DNA from: an uncultured Bacilli bacterium
GTDB taxonomy: Bacteria; Bacillota_I; Bacilli_A; RF39; UBA660
Reading direction: 5' to 3'
DNA length: 34,732 nt
NCBI GenBank assembly: GCA_944331935.1
Contig: CALVIV010000013.1
Coordinates: forward strand, 1 to 34,732
The stretch's first letter is position 1. Every line of letters starts with the position of its first letter. The position numbers and the translations under genes were made by a program. Shown piece by piece: positions 25,344 to 34,613 of this stretch. Below the pieces are notes generated by a model, which ran no database searches, was not told the origin of the DNA, and saw only the letters and a program-made list of their open reading frames with translations.

Positions 25344-28300
25344 TATTCCTCATCTCCTTTACTTAATTCGTCTTCTACATTTATTAATTCTTCATCAGGC
25401 TGTTCTTCATCTTCTAAAGAATCATCATCTGTTTCTTCTGTTTTAGGATTTTCTTCTTTAGTCTCTTCTGTATTTATTTTAGTGATGTTTACTTCTTCAT
25501 TTAAAGGTTCTTCTACCTCATCATCACTTTCTTCTATTTGTTTTAAGCCAAGGCTTTCTCCTTCTTCATTGATAATTGAGATATCAAGTCCTAAAGCTTG
25601 GAACTCTTTCATTAATACTCTAAATGATTCTGGAACTCCTGCTCTATTAACTTCTTCTCCTTTAACGATGGCTTCATAGACTTTGACACGTCCAACGACA
25701 TCATCTGATTTAACGGTCATCATCTCTTGAAGTGTATAGGCAGCACCATAAGCATATAGAGCCCAAACTTCCATTTCTCCAAATCTTTGGCCACCGAACT
25801 GAGCTTTACCTCCAAGTGGTTGTTGTGTTACTAAGGAGTAAGGTCCTGTACTTCTAGCATGTAGTTTATCATCTACCATGTGATGTAGTTTAATCATGTA
25901 CATTACACCAACAGAGATACGGTTATCGAATGGTTCACCAGTACGTCCATCATATAGAACGGTTTTACCATCAGGGTCCATTCCAGCTTCTGCCATGATT
26001 TCTTCAATATCATCGATATGAGCACCATCGAAGACTGGTGTTGCGATATGTACACCTAACTTCTTAGCAGCCATACCCATATGTAATTCTAGGATTTGTC
26101 CTAAGTTCATACGAGATGGAACACCTTGTGGGTTAAGCATAATATCTACGGGACGTCCATCTGGTAAGTAAGGCATATCTTCTTGAGGTAAGATTAGGGA
26201 AATAACACCTTTGTTACCATGACGACCTGACATTTTATCTCCTACTTGAATTTTACGTTTTTGAATGATATAAACTCTTATTACTTTAGATACACCTGCT
26301 GGTAGTTCATCATTATCTTTACGAGAATAAATCTTGATATCATGAACAATACCATCTCCTCCATGTGGTACACGAAGGGAAGTATCTCTAACTTCACGAG
26401 TCTTTTCACCAAATATGGCATGTAATAGTTTCTCTTCACTAGATAACTCAGCCATTCCTTTAGGAGTTACTTTACCAACTAAGATATCTCCTTCTTTAAC
26501 TTCAGTACCGATTGTAACGATACCATTTTCATCAAGGTTCTTCTTAGCTTCTTCACTAACATTTGGAATGTCACGAGTAATTTCTTCTGGTCCTAGTTTA
26601 GTTTCACGGCATTGCATCTCATAATCTTCTAGGTGAAGTGACGTATATTTATCATCTTTAACTAGGTTTTCATTAAGGATTACGGCATCCTCATAGTTAT
26701 AACCATTGTAAGTCATAAATGCGACTACAACGTTTTTACCTAAAGCAAGTTCTCCATTATCGCAACTATTACCATCAGCGATAATATCACCCATTTTAAC
26801 TTTGTCTCCAACTCTAACAATTGGTCTTTGATGTGAACAGATACTAGAGTTTGCAAGTTCAAAGTTGGCAAGGTAATATGTATCTTTGCCTTTAGCATTA
26901 GCGATAATGATTTTCTTAGCATCTACATAGTCAACGATACCATCAGCTTTAGCGATAACACATACTCCTGAGTCTTTAGCAGCGATATGTTCAACACCTG
27001 TTCCAATGAATGGAGCTTCTGTTTTTAATAATGGCATAGCTTGACGTTGCATGTTAGCACCCATCAAAGCACGAGTTGCATCATCATGCTCTAGGAATGG
27101 AATACAACTTGTTGTTACTGATACAACTTGTTGAGGTGATACATCGATGTAATCTACTTGTTCAGGTTTAGCAAGAATGTTTTCATCTCTAAATCTTGCA
27201 GCGACTGTTTTATCAATAATAACATTATCTTCATTAGTATTAACTGTTGATTGAGAAATGATATAGTCTTGTTCTTCATCTGCTGTTAAGTAAACTACTT
27301 CATCTGTTATCTTACAGTTTTCTACTTTACGATATGGAGTCATAATAAATCCATATTCATCTATTTTAGCGTAACTTGCTAATGATGTTATAAGTCCAAT
27401 GTTTTGTCCTTCTGGTGACTCGATAGGACAGATTCTACCATAGTGAGAAGCATTAACGTCACGTACTTCTACACCTGCTCTATCACGAGATAATCCACCT
27501 GGTCCTAAAGCTGACAAACGACGTTTATTAGTAAGTTCAGCGATAGGGTTAGTTTGGTCCATGAATTGTGATAATTGAGATGAACCAAAGAACTCTTTCA
27601 TAGCAGCGGTAACTGGTCTAATGTTGATTAATGTCTTAGGAGTTACTTCTTCCATTTCTTGAGTAGTCATTCTCTCACGAATAACTCTTTCCATACGAGA
27701 AATACCAATTCTAAATTGATTTTGTAATAATTCTCCTACTTGTCTAATACGACGGTTACCTAAATGGTCAATTTCATCATAATTACCTACACCATGTAGA
27801 AGGTTTAAGTAATATGATACAGCTGCATAAACATCTGATATTGTTAGACGTTTAGAATCAATAGTCCCGTCATTACCAATAACAATTAGTTTTTTCTTCT
27901 TATCATTTGGGTCAAGAATTGTAATCTTTTGAATTTTGTTATATGTATCAAGTTCATCATTAATCTTTACTTCTTCTACACCATAACCATTTTTAAAGAT
28001 TTCTCTTAACTCTTCTAAAACATCTTTAGTTACAACTGTTCCTTTAGGATATTTAGTCTCGCCATCAATTACTATATCTTCAGCAAGGGTTTGATTTAAC
28101 AAACGGTCTACAATATTTAATTTACGATTAAATTTATAACGTCCTACTTTTGCTAAATCATATCTAAACTCATCAAAGAATCTTGTTATGATATGGTTTT
28201 TAGATGAATCTAGTGTTGCAGGTTCACCTGGCCTTAATTTTTCATAGATTTCAATTAAGGCTTCATCTAAGTTCTTAGTTGCATCTTTTGCAATAGTATT

Positions 28301-28954
28301 TTTAAGGAAGTCATCTTCACCGAATAGTTTTAAGATATCATCATCACTAGAAAGACCAAAAGCACGTAATAATGTTGTTAAGGTTACTTTTCTAGTTCTA
28401 TCTATTCTTACATATAATACATCTCTAGCATCTGCTTCAAATTCTAGCCATGTACCACGTGTAGGAATAATTTGTGATGTGATTAACTCACGTCCATTTT
28501 TGTCGATTTCTCTATTATAGTATACACTTGGAGAACGAACTAATTGTGAAACAACAACACGTTCTGCTCCATTTATTATAAATGTACCACTATCAGTCAT
28601 AATAGGCATATCACCTAAGAAGATTTCTTGTTCTTTTACTTCACCTGTCTCACGATTAAAAAGACGCACTTCTACCTTTAGTGGTGCTGCATAAGTGGTT
28701 TCTCTATCTTTACTAGCTTTAATTGAATATCTTGGTTCTTCAAAATGATAATCACCAAACTCTAAAGATAGTGTACCTGAAAAGTTTTCAACTGGGAATA
28801 AGTCTTCAAAAACTTCTTTTATTCCTGTTGTAATAAACCAATCATATGATTTTTTCTGGATTTCCAACAAATCCTTTAGCTCATAAGTATTTCTTATTCT
28901 TGAATAATTTCTTCTTTCACGTTTTTTTCCATATTTTACAATTTTATATGACAC
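25343..28954 (-). CDS. rpoB: RNA polymerase beta subunit (Asn at the rifampicin His526 site)
   Basis: Full-length 1203-residue RpoB. The rifampicin cluster reads [19 protein letters not shown] followed by [19 protein letters not shown]. Residue Asn476 (codon 27527-27529) aligns with E. coli His526. The catalytic and switch regions look intact. The C-terminus carries about 55 acidic residues (Glu/Asp-rich, ending ELSKGDEE), an extension of the acidic tail usual in Firmicutes. Start is GTG at 28954 with GGGGTG upstream; no closer ATG exists. It follows the methyltransferase gene as in B. subtilis (rplL-ybxB-rpoB), and rpoC starts at its stop. Confidence 0.98.
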   Translation of the reverse strand: MSYKIVKYGKKRERRNYSRIRNTYELKDLLEIQKKSYDWFITTGIKEVFEDLFPVENFSGTLSLEFGDYHFEEPRYSIKASKDRETTYAAPLKVEVRLFNRETGEVKEQEIFLGDMPIMTDSGTFIINGAERVVVSQLVRSPSVYYNREIDKNGRELITSQIIPTRGTWLEFEADARDVLYVRIDRTRKVTLTTLLRAFGLSSDDDILKLFGEDDFLKNTIAKDATKNLDEALIEIYEKLRPGEPATLDSSKNHIITRFFDEFRYDLAKVGRYKFNRKLNIVDRLLNQTLAEDIVIDGETKYPKGTVVTKDVLEELREIFKNGYGVEEVKINDELDTYNKIQKITILDPNDKKKKLIVIGNDGTIDSKRLTISDVYAAVSYYLNLLHGVGNYDEIDHLGNRRIRQVGELLQNQFRIGISRMERVIRERMTTQEMEEVTPKTLINIRPVTAAMKEFFGSSQLSQFMDQTNPIAELTNKRRLSALGPGGLSRDRAGVEVRDVNASHYGRICPIESPEGQNIGLITSLASYAKIDEYGFIMTPYRKVENCKITDEVVYLTADEEQDYIISQSTVNTNEDNVIIDKTVAARFRDENILAKPEQVDYIDVSPQQVVSVTTSCIPFLEHDDATRALMGANMQRQAMPLLKTEAPFIGTGVEHIAAKDSGVCVIAKADGIVDYVDAKKIIIANAKGKDTYYLANFELANSSICSHQRPIVRVGDKVKMGDIIADGNSCDNGELALGKNVVVAFMTYNGYNYEDAVILNENLVKDDKYTSLHLEDYEMQCRETKLGPEEITRDIPNVSEEAKKNLDENGIVTIGTEVKEGDILVGKVTPKGMAELSSEEKLLHAIFGEKTREVRDTSLRVPHGGDGIVHDIKIYSRKDNDELPAGVSKVIRVYIIQKRKIQVGDKMSGRHGNKGVISLILPQEDMPYLPDGRPVDIMLNPQGVPSRMNLGQILELHMGMAAKKLGVHIATPVFDGAHIDDIEEIMAEAGMDPDGKTVLYDGRTGEPFDNRISVGVMYMIKLHHMVDDKLHARSTGPYSLVTQQPLGGKAQFGGQRFGEMEVWALYAYGAAYTLQEMMTVKSDDVVGRVKVYEAIVKGEEVNRAGVPESFRVLMKEFQALGLDISIINEEGESLGLKQIEESDDEVEEPLNEEVNITKINTEETKEENPKTEETDDDSLEDEEQPDEELINVEDELSKGDEE

Positions 28955-29023
28955 TAAAATTCACCCCATTACCATAGTTTTTTACATTTATTATTCTAAA
29001 AAATAATACATTGCCAATTTATA

Positions 29024-29052
29024 TTATTAACACAAACTCATCAACAAGTCAA
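29024..29052 (-). promoter_or_regulatory. possible rpoB promoter
   Basis: -35 TTGACT (29052-29047), 17-bp spacer, -10 TAATAA (29029-29024; four of six match). The -35 overlaps the stop of the methyltransferase gene. Read-through from upstream is an alternative. The leader to rpoB would be about 60-70 nt and AT-rich. Confidence 0.4.
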
Positions 29053-29639
29053 CACATTTTTGCAACTATTATATAAAAACCTTTACTTTTATTAACAATA
29101 CTTACATCATAGTATTTTTTTAAGTCGGAAATTGTCGACTTAGCACCTTGTTCTTTTCTTATTACTAAATACATTACACCATCAGGCTCCAAATGACTTC
29201 TAGCATTGAGCAAGATATCATAAACTATTTTTTTACCTGCTCTAATCGGTGGATTTGTAATAATAGTTTTATATTTTCTAGTGACGTTTTGATAACAGTC
29301 GCTAAGAAATACATTTATATTAGTACATATATTTTCTTTAATATTTCTTTTAGACAGATGCAATGCTCTTTTATTAACATCTATCATATCAACTTCTAAG
29401 TTAGTTTTCTTATTAACAACAATTCCTAGTACCCCATAACCACAACCAACATCGAGTATTGGTCCTTTTAATTCGTCATATGGCAAAGACTCTAAAAGTA
29501 ATCTACTACCATAGTCAAGACCGTGTTTGGCAAAGACACCATTATCCGTATAAAAAATAAAGTTCTGATTAAAAATGGTTGTTGTAGTTTTCTTTAAATT
29601 ACTAGGGAGATTCTGGTCATTTTCAAAATAATGACTCAT
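29049..29639 (-). CDS. RsmC/YbxB-type class I SAM methyltransferase (rRNA guanine-N2)
   Basis: The 196-residue protein has a SAM-binding ILDVGCGYGVLG (Gly-rich loop about residues 65-69), an acidic VDMIDVNKRAL strand, and the TNPPIRAG motif (129-135) typical of guanine-N2 rRNA methyltransferases of the RsmC family. Its position just upstream of rpoB is the same as ybxB in B. subtilis. The likely role is methylation of 16S rRNA, by family. The ATG at 29639 is chosen because AGAGGTG lies 6 nt upstream. In-frame codons further up overlap a promoter and a hairpin and are not translated. Confidence 0.88.
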   Translation of the reverse strand: MSHYFENDQNLPSNLKKTTTTIFNQNFIFYTDNGVFAKHGLDYGSRLLLESLPYDELKGPILDVGCGYGVLGIVVNKKTNLEVDMIDVNKRALHLSKRNIKENICTNINVFLSDCYQNVTRKYKTIITNPPIRAGKKIVYDILLNARSHLEPDGVMYLVIRKEQGAKSTISDLKKYYDVSIVNKSKGFYIIVAKMC

Positions 29640-29663
29640 TAACATCACCTCTAAACAAAGAAA

Positions 29664-29701
29664 GAGACAAGCCATTATACTAAAAGTATATAGTTTGTCT
29701 C
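29664..29701 (-). other. hairpin in the methyltransferase 5' leader
   Basis: GAGACAA (29701-29695 on the minus strand) pairs with TTGTCTC (29670-29664), with an inner ATACT/AGTAT helix, then TTTCTTTGTTT. Position between the promoter and the gene means it is transcribed. It could be an attenuator or the terminator of the upstream gene. Confidence 0.5.
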
Positions 29702-29714
29702 CTTTCGTAGTGTT

Positions 29715-29743
29715 ATAATACACTATTTTTCCTATTTCGTCAA
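29715..29743 (-). promoter_or_regulatory. promoter of the methyltransferase gene
   Basis: -35 TTGACG (29743-29738), 17-bp spacer, -10 TATTAT (29720-29715). The -35 lies within the final codons of the upstream gene (29732-30640). The start site would be near 29708, ahead of the hairpin. Confidence 0.7.
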
Positions 29744-30640
29744 CACTTTTTTTCGAAGTTCTTCTCTAAAATTGCTATTTGACAGTTTTGAAGTTATATC
29801 AAGGTAGTCAGAACTTCTTAAATATTCTTTCTTTAACTCCTTATCATCAAAAGCATATTTAACAAATTTATCTTTAAATTTTGATAGTTCATTATTAACA
29901 TCAGCATTATCTATAATTCCAAGTGAATAGTTTTCGGCGAGAAAGTTCAGATAAACATTAACTAAATAGTTAGATAAAATATTCATTAAGTTTATTGCTT
30001 CTTTGCTTTCATAGTCATAGTTATCTAGTTTATCCATCATTGTAATAAAACCAATAGCTTCTTGTTTTGATGAATGTTTAGATAAAAATTCAATGAGTCC
30101 CATAAGGTCATTAGCAGTATACATACTTCTCATCTTTTCTTTCCCTAGCATTAACTCAACTTTACTTACAATATTAGCTTCTATCATATATAAAATCTCA
30201 TCATCAAAATAGCGATTCGTTAATAAATCTGTATATCCTTCATCAAATGAATTAGCAATATCATAAAGTAGACCATATTGATTGAATCCAGAAAAAATGT
30301 GATTACTATCCATTTTATAAAGTGTAAATACATGAAACAATTCATGATATATATCTTTTTTCTTCTTTAATCTTATTTTATTTTTTCTAATTAAATAATC
30401 AGAATTTGAATGTTTCTTTATTTTTAATGTTTCTAACTTTTCATTTGGATATCTAAAATTAAAATCAATACTAGTCTTATTTATAAATCTTTTTATATAT
30501 GGTTTATATTCTTTACCTATATTAAGTTCATTAATATCTGTTGTTATCTTTTGTTTATTTAAAATTGGCGGTGAAGCGGTTATTTCTTTTAGTAGAAAGA
30601 TACACTTTAATTTATTAATTTTTAAATTTTTAATTGCCAT
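29732..30640 (-). CDS. putative zincin-like protein (HELFH), function unknown
   Basis: Function not recognised. The 302-residue protein has DIYHELFHVFTLY (HELFH at 99-103), an HExxH zinc-binding motif, with Glu134 in FDEGYTDLL as a possible third ligand. Basic N-terminal third (KKKK stretch just ahead of the motif), then a long helical C-terminal half. No signal peptide or membrane segment is clear. Start ATG with GAGGG upstream; a TATAAT box is at 30666-30671. Sequence similarity to the other HExxH protein in this window is limited to the motif. Confidence 0.75.
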   Translation of the reverse strand: MAIKNLKINKLKCIFLLKEITASPPILNKQKITTDINELNIGKEYKPYIKRFINKTSIDFNFRYPNEKLETLKIKKHSNSDYLIRKNKIRLKKKKDIYHELFHVFTLYKMDSNHIFSGFNQYGLLYDIANSFDEGYTDLLTNRYFDDEILYMIEANIVSKVELMLGKEKMRSMYTANDLMGLIEFLSKHSSKQEAIGFITMMDKLDNYDYESKEAINLMNILSNYLVNVYLNFLAENYSLGIIDNADVNNELSKFKDKFVKYAFDDKELKKEYLRSSDYLDITSKLSNSNFREELRKKVLTK

Positions 30641-30701
30641 AGTTAGCCCTCTTTTCTAAGCGGGTATTATATTAACACACTTGAAAAGAAAATAAAAGCT
30701 T

Positions 30702-31340
30702 TTAATAACGTGTTACTCTTATAATAATAGTTATCATTGTAACTAGAAGGTATAATGTGGATATCATAAATACAAGATAACTTATAGCATGATGATTTAA
30801 TAATTTCTTTTTAATAATAGTTCTTACAAACTTGAACATGGTAAAGACTATAAGTATTACTAGGGGTATTAATAATAAAGATAGATAAACTATATGTCCA
30901 TTATTTGAAAATGCCACTGGTAGAAAAAAAGGAAAACAAATACTAACTCCTGCAAAGATACTAAAGTATAAGTTTAGTATTATAGATAGTAAAGAGAAGT
31001 TCTTATAATATATGAATAATGCTAGAGGTATAAATATTATTAACCAGATAGGATAGGCAGTTATAAGTTTGAAAAGGAAAGGATAATCTTCAATATAAGT
31101 AAAGTAATAGTAACTTAAAAAGTATGCTAGTAATATTATGATGATGCTTATAATTAAAAGAGGTGTTTCTTTCTTAAAACTAAAATTCTTATTTCTTACA
31201 TCATCTTTAAAGCTTTCATATGAACTTTTCTTTAAATCTACTTCTTTTATATCTTTATATATTTCTTTATTAATCGCTCCACAGTTGGGGCAACTAAATA
31301 AATTATCTTGGTATTCGCTTTTACAATTAGGGCATTTCAT
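30702..31340 (-). CDS. zinc-ribbon multi-pass membrane protein
   Basis: The 212-residue protein begins MKCPNCKSEYQDNLFSCPNCG, a four-Cys zinc ribbon, then a charged linker to about residue 60, then five or six hydrophobic helices up to the C-terminus. Zinc ribbon + TM proteins of this build are common in Firmicutes and their roles are not known. The frame opens at a GTG at 31349, but AGGTG there serves as the ribosome binding site; the ATG at 31340 gives the clean zinc-ribbon start. Confidence 0.8.
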   Translation of the reverse strand: MKCPNCKSEYQDNLFSCPNCGAINKEIYKDIKEVDLKKSSYESFKDDVRNKNFSFKKETPLLIISIIIILLAYFLSYYYFTYIEDYPFLFKLITAYPIWLIIFIPLALFIYYKNFSLLSIILNLYFSIFAGVSICFPFFLPVAFSNNGHIVYLSLLLIPLVILIVFTMFKFVRTIIKKKLLNHHAISYLVFMISTLYLLVTMITIIIRVTRY

Positions 31341-31381
31341 ATCTATCACCTTTATTTTAGTATAGCAAGCTTTGCTAAAAA

Positions 31382-31403
31382 GAAAAAGAGGTTTGCTTCC
31401 TCT
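31382..31403 (-). terminator. terminator after the anchored extracellular protein gene
   Basis: AGAGG (31403-31399) and CCTCT (31391-31387) pair around a 7-nt loop, followed by TTTTCTTTTT. It starts 2 nt after the stop codon of the gene at 31405-32115. Confidence 0.7.
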
Positions 31404-31404
31404 T

Positions 31405-32115
31405 CTACTCGTTATTACTTGTATTATTTATCATAGGTGCTAGGTCATAAAGGGTTCCATCTTTAGTTTGAGCTAATACTGTGACACCACTACTTGTTCC
31501 AGATGTAACATTGGCTGTATAGAATTTAACAACATCTTTAACGTTTGATATAGTTTGATATGTGGCAAGTCCTTCTGCTCCATTAGTAGATAAGGTTTGA
31601 TATACAGGAATATAGGCAATTGTTCCATCTTCCATTAGAAATAATATAATATCTCCTGTTCTATCTTGGCCAATACCACTAAATAAAACATCATTTACTT
31701 TGTTATTAAAAGTTATTGTCTGACTTTCTAAAACACCTTCTTCTACACCAGTTAGGTCCCAATTTAATAGATACGTATTAGAAAGAGTAGCTCTGTTATA
31801 ACTTAAAGTAGCAACTTTACCTGTTTCATCAATGCTGATATTAATAGTTCCACTATAATTTGCTAAAGTATATGAACTTTCTCCACCATTCTTTATATTA
31901 CTAGTGTCAAATTCTAAAGAACTAGCACTTGTATCTTCTTCTGTTTGGTCATTATTAGTGGCATTATCATTTTCAGTGTCAACTTTTTCTTCTTTGCCAT
32001 TAAATGTTAAATAGCCTAATTCATATGTTGCAAAGACTATGCCACCACATATTATTATTCCTAATAGTATCCCTACAAAAACATGTAACCCAGTTTTACT
32101 CTTCTTATTTTCCAT
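31405..32115 (-). CDS. membrane-anchored extracellular protein of unknown function
   Basis: The 236-residue product has a short Lys-rich N-terminus (MENKKSKTG), a hydrophobic segment (about residues 10-30, HVFVGILLGIIICGGIVFA), an Asp/Glu/Asn/Thr-rich linker (to about residue 70), and a beta-rich C-terminal domain with repeats of TITFNN.. and ILFLMEDGTIAYIPV type. This fits a single-pass protein with its domain outside the cell. No catalytic motif or LPXTG is seen. It sits 64 nt after rplL on the same strand but beyond the rplL terminator; a TGtTAAAAT extended -10 lies just ahead. Confidence 0.75.
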   Translation of the reverse strand: MENKKSKTGLHVFVGILLGIIICGGIVFATYELGYLTFNGKEEKVDTENDNATNNDQTEEDTSASSLEFDTSNIKNGGESSYTLANYSGTINISIDETGKVATLSYNRATLSNTYLLNWDLTGVEEGVLESQTITFNNKVNDVLFSGIGQDRTGDIILFLMEDGTIAYIPVYQTLSTNGAEGLATYQTISNVKDVVKFYTANVTSGTSSGVTVLAQTKDGTLYDLAPMINNTSNNE

Positions 32116-32158
32116 TTTTTCACCTTCCTTATGATAATTTTAACATAAAAAATTACAT

Positions 32159-32191
32159 AAAAAAAGAAGTTGATGCTAACTACTTAACTTC
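32159..32191 (-). terminator. rplL terminator overlapping its stop codon
   Basis: GAAGTT (32191-32186) pairs with AACTTC (32171-32166), followed by T7. The 5' arm is made of the last codons (Val-Glu-Val) and the TAG stop lies in the loop. Confidence 0.75.
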
Positions 32192-32551
32192 AACAGTAGC
32201 ACCAGCTTCTTCTAATTTAGCTTTGATTTCATTAGCTTCTTCAACAGAAATGTTTTCTTTAATTGGTGAACCAGCATTGTCAACTAAATCTTTAGATTCT
32301 TTTAATCCTAGTCCTGTAATTTCACGAACTACTTTGATAACTGCAACTTTAGCAGCTCCAGCATCAGTGATTGATACTGTAACTGTAGATGGTCCAGCAT
32401 CTTCAGTAGTAGCAGCTCCTGGAGCAGCAACTGCAACAGCTGATGGATCTACACCAAACTCTTCTTTCATTGCGTCTACTAATTCTTTAATTTCTAAAAG
32501 ATTCATTTCTTTTAATGAGCTAATAAATTCTTCTTTTGTTAATTTTGCCAT
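32180..32551 (-). CDS. rplL: 50S ribosomal protein L7/L12
   Basis: Stalk protein that recruits translation GTPases, present as dimers on L10. The 123-residue product starts [24 protein letters not shown]. It has the Ala/Gly-rich hinge ([14 protein letters not shown]) near residue 40 and the conserved C-terminal domain with [15 protein letters not shown]. The frame stays open upstream as KKKKKK..., but AAGGAGG at the correct distance sets the ATG at 32551. It overlaps nothing; a 19-nt gap follows rplJ. Confidence 0.96.
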   Translation of the reverse strand: MAKLTKEEFISSLKEMNLLEIKELVDAMKEEFGVDPSAVAVAAPGAATTEDAGPSTVTVSITDAGAAKVAVIKVVREITGLGLKESKDLVDNAGSPIKENISVEEANEIKAKLEEAGATVEVK

Positions 32552-32570
32552 TTTATTTTCCTCCTTATAA

Positions 32571-33071
32571 TTAATTTTCTTCTTTTTCTTTTTGTTCACT
32601 ATATAAATTTAAGCAGATAGATAGGTCGCGAACAAGTCCTATCATACCACCTGCAAGCATAGTAAGTAAGCCATCTCTTGATGGAATCTTTGCATATTCA
32701 GCAAGTTTTGCTTCGTCTGCAACTTCACCATCAACATAACCAATCTTTAAAGTTAATGCTTCATGGTCTTTAGCAAAATCAGATAATACTTTGATTGGAG
32801 CTATTTGATCAGTACTATAAGCAAATGCACTTGGTCCTTCTAAAGCAGAAGTTACATCGATATCTAAATCTTTAAAAGCTCTAGCCATTAAAGTATTTTT
32901 ATATACTTTATAACTTGCTCCGGCATCTCTTAAGGCACGTCTTAGCTCTTTAATCTCAGCATCTGTTAGACCACGATAATCAAATAATACAAAAGTAGCA
33001 TTATTATTAACATTATCTTTAATTTCATCAATAACTTCTTGCTTCTTTGCTAAGATTTTTTGATTAGCCAT
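32571..33071 (-). CDS. rplJ: 50S ribosomal protein L10
   Basis: L10 anchors the L7/L12 stalk and is the repressor of its own operon. The 166-residue protein starts [19 protein letters not shown], contains the conserved [22 protein letters not shown] block and KNTLMARA. The C-terminal helix binds L7/L12. Length is normal. It is preceded by an L10-type RNA leader and a consensus promoter. Confidence 0.96.
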   Translation of the reverse strand: MANQKILAKKQEVIDEIKDNVNNNATFVLFDYRGLTDAEIKELRRALRDAGASYKVYKNTLMARAFKDLDIDVTSALEGPSAFAYSTDQIAPIKVLSDFAKDHEALTLKIGYVDGEVADEAKLAEYAKIPSRDGLLTMLAGGMIGLVRDLSICLNLYSEQKEKEEN

Positions 33072-33222
33072 ATTTTCCCTCCTATTTTTTAGTCAGTTTA
33101 TAGCACCGTTTAATAATTTAAAAGTTCTTGAGACTACCCCCAAGAACTTTTATTTATAAAAATTAGTCCTCGGTAGGATTTACGTTTTTACCTACTGTCT
33201 TGGGTACTTGTTAACTGATTTC
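33072..33222 (-). ncRNA. L10 leader (rplJL autoregulatory RNA)
   Basis: About 150 nt between the predicted transcription start (near 33222) and rplJ. It carries the hallmarks of the Firmicutes L10 leader: ACAAGTACCCAAGACAGTAGG, a GTAGG/CCTAC helix (33195-33191 with 33177-33173), then CCGAGGACTAAT. A second hairpin with an 11-bp stem, AAAAGTTCTTG/CAAGAACTTTT (33151-33141 with 33130-33120), follows and could be a conditional terminator, though the T tract after it is weak. GACTA and TAGTC could pair as an alternative. L10 (with L12) binding to this RNA is known for the family. Confidence 0.85.
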
Positions 33223-33228
33223 TTTCTT

Positions 33229-33257
33229 ATTATATTCTATAATCTTCTATTTGTCAA
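33229..33257 (-). promoter_or_regulatory. rplJL promoter (consensus)
   Basis: Perfect -35 TTGACA (33257-33252) and perfect -10 TATAAT (33234-33229) with a 17-bp spacer, the best promoter in the window. The -35 box is part of the last codons of rplA (Asp-Lys followed by TAG). Confidence 0.9.
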
Positions 33258-33945
33258 AAGAATTAATTTGAATCTTAATTCCAGGACCCATAGTAGATGA
33301 AATAGATATATTTTTAATATAGTCTCCTTTTACTGTAGCAGGTTTAATTTTAATAATTTGACTAACTACAGCATTTAGGTTTGCTAATAGGTCTTCTTCA
33401 GAAAATGATACTTTACCAATGATAGTATGGATATTACCAAAACTATCTGTACGGTATTCAACACGTCCTGCTTTAGCATCTGATACGGCTTTAGCAACAT
33501 CTGTTGTTACTGTTCCTGTTTTAGGGTTAGGCATTAATCCTTTTGGTCCAAGGATACGTCCTAATTTACCAAGTAAAGGCATCATATCTGGAGTTGCAAT
33601 CATAGTATCAAATTCAAACCAATTTTCATTAGCTATCTTATCTAAGTAATCTTGGTCTCCAACATAATCAGCGCCAGCATCTTTAGCAGCTTTAGCATTA
33701 TCACCTTTAGCAATAACTAAAACACGGTTTGTTTTACCTGTTCCTTTAGGTAGAACAATAGCACCACGTAATTGTTGGTCTGCTTTTTTAGTATCAAGAT
33801 TTAAGTTCATTGCAACTTCTACTGAAGAATCAAACTTAGTAATACTAGTTTCTTTAACTAATTTTACGGCTTCTTCTTTAGTATATAGTTTATTCTTTTC
33901 TACTTTAGTAGCAGCTTCACTATATTTTCTACTTCTTCTTTTCAT
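33247..33945 (-). CDS. rplA: 50S ribosomal protein L1
   Basis: L1 forms the mobile L1 stalk that helps tRNA leave the E site, and often represses its own operon. The 232-residue protein starts [22 protein letters not shown] and contains the L1 signature ([22 protein letters not shown]) near residues 120-140. It ends INSFDK. Its ATG has AAGGAGG upstream, which itself follows the stem of the L1 leader. Its 3' end overlaps the rplJ -35. Confidence 0.96.
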   Translation of the reverse strand: MKRRSRKYSEAATKVEKNKLYTKEEAVKLVKETSITKFDSSVEVAMNLNLDTKKADQQLRGAIVLPKGTGKTNRVLVIAKGDNAKAAKDAGADYVGDQDYLDKIANENWFEFDTMIATPDMMPLLGKLGRILGPKGLMPNPKTGTVTTDVAKAVSDAKAGRVEYRTDSFGNIHTIIGKVSFSEEDLLANLNAVVSQIIKIKPATVKGDYIKNISISSTMGPGIKIQINSFDK

Positions 33946-34027
33946 TATTTTTCCTCCTTATGTGGTTATTCGGGTAAGCAATTAGTGTTACATCCTCCCA
34001 CATAGGTATAACCTATATGTTTAGTTT
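33946..34027 (-). promoter_or_regulatory. probable L1 leader between rplK and rplA
   Basis: TATGTGG (34004-33998) pairs with CCACATA (33965-33959), a 7-bp stem with a ~32-nt loop that includes GGAGGATGTAACACTAATTG. The 3' arm ends just before the rplA ribosome binding site. ATAGGT/ACCTAT upstream forms a competing hairpin that shares the ACCTATGTGG strand. This fits an L1 binding site that would block rplA translation; the pairing is seen, the role is inference. Confidence 0.6.
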
Positions 34028-34468
34028 TTAATCTTCTTTCTTTTCTTCTACGGCAACACCCATGTTTTTAGCTGTTCCAATTACTGTCTTCTTAGCAGCT
34101 TCTAAATCATAGCAGTTTAAGTCTGGTAATTTGATTTCAGCTATTTCTGTAACTTGAGCGTCTGTAAGTGTTGCAACTGTTTCATTCTTTCCTTTAGTTG
34201 AGCCTTTACTAATCTTTGTAAATTTCTTTATCAAAGATGGTGTAGGTGGAGTCTTAATTACAAAATCAAAACTTCTATCATCATATATAGATATCTCAAC
34301 TGGAATAATATCTCCAATCTTATCTTTAGTTGCATCGTTATATTTTGTACAAAATTCCTGTAAATTGATTCCAGCAGGTCCTAAAACTGTTCCAACCGGT
34401 GGAGCAGGTGTTGCTTTTCCTGCAGGAATTTCCAACTTGATTTTCTTTACAACTTCTTTCTTTGCCAC
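34028..34468 (-). CDS. rplK: 50S ribosomal protein L11
   Basis: L11 binds the GTPase centre rRNA and is needed for RelA activation and thiostrepton action. The 146-residue protein starts (M)AKKEVVKKIKLEIPAGKATPAPP and has GTVLGPAGINLQEFCTKYN, as usual. Start is GTG at 34468 with AAAGGATG 9 nt away; an upstream ATG (34528) is in frame but lies in the leader and would add 20 odd residues. It is the first gene seen in the L11-L1 operon; secE/nusG are not in view. Confidence 0.95.
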   Translation of the reverse strand: MAKKEVVKKIKLEIPAGKATPAPPVGTVLGPAGINLQEFCTKYNDATKDKIGDIIPVEISIYDDRSFDFVIKTPPTPSLIKKFTKISKGSTKGKNETVATLTDAQVTEIAEIKLPDLNCYDLEAAKKTVIGTAKNMGVAVEEKKED

Positions 34469-34607
34469 GAAAAACACATCCTTTCTTACTCGTTTTCGCG
34501 AGTGGTTATAGTAGCTTTTCAATATCAAGAATGTTAAATCCTGATATTTTGCATTTAATGCACTTTTTGCTTCCCACTAATATTAATCTATATCAAATTA
34601 ATATAGC
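34469..34607 (-). other. structured leader of rplK
   Basis: The ~140-nt leader from the predicted start near 34607 contains a TGCAT/ATGCA hairpin (34562-34550) and a AATATCA/TGATATT hairpin (34548-34542 with 34527-34521), then a short ACTCG/CGAGT hairpin just before the ribosome binding site. No known regulatory family recognised. Confidence 0.4.
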
Positions 34608-34613
34608 CCCTAA

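Noticed and set aside
29640..29723. N-terminal extension of the methyltransferase (28 extra residues)
   Set aside because: The region contains the -10 box, the predicted start site and a hairpin; a good ribosome binding site marks the ATG at 29639.
32004..32570. Plus-strand open frame (188 codons) over rplL
   Set aside because: Antisense to rplL and the anchored protein; Ser/Ala/Thr-rich composition is that of a reverse-frame shadow.
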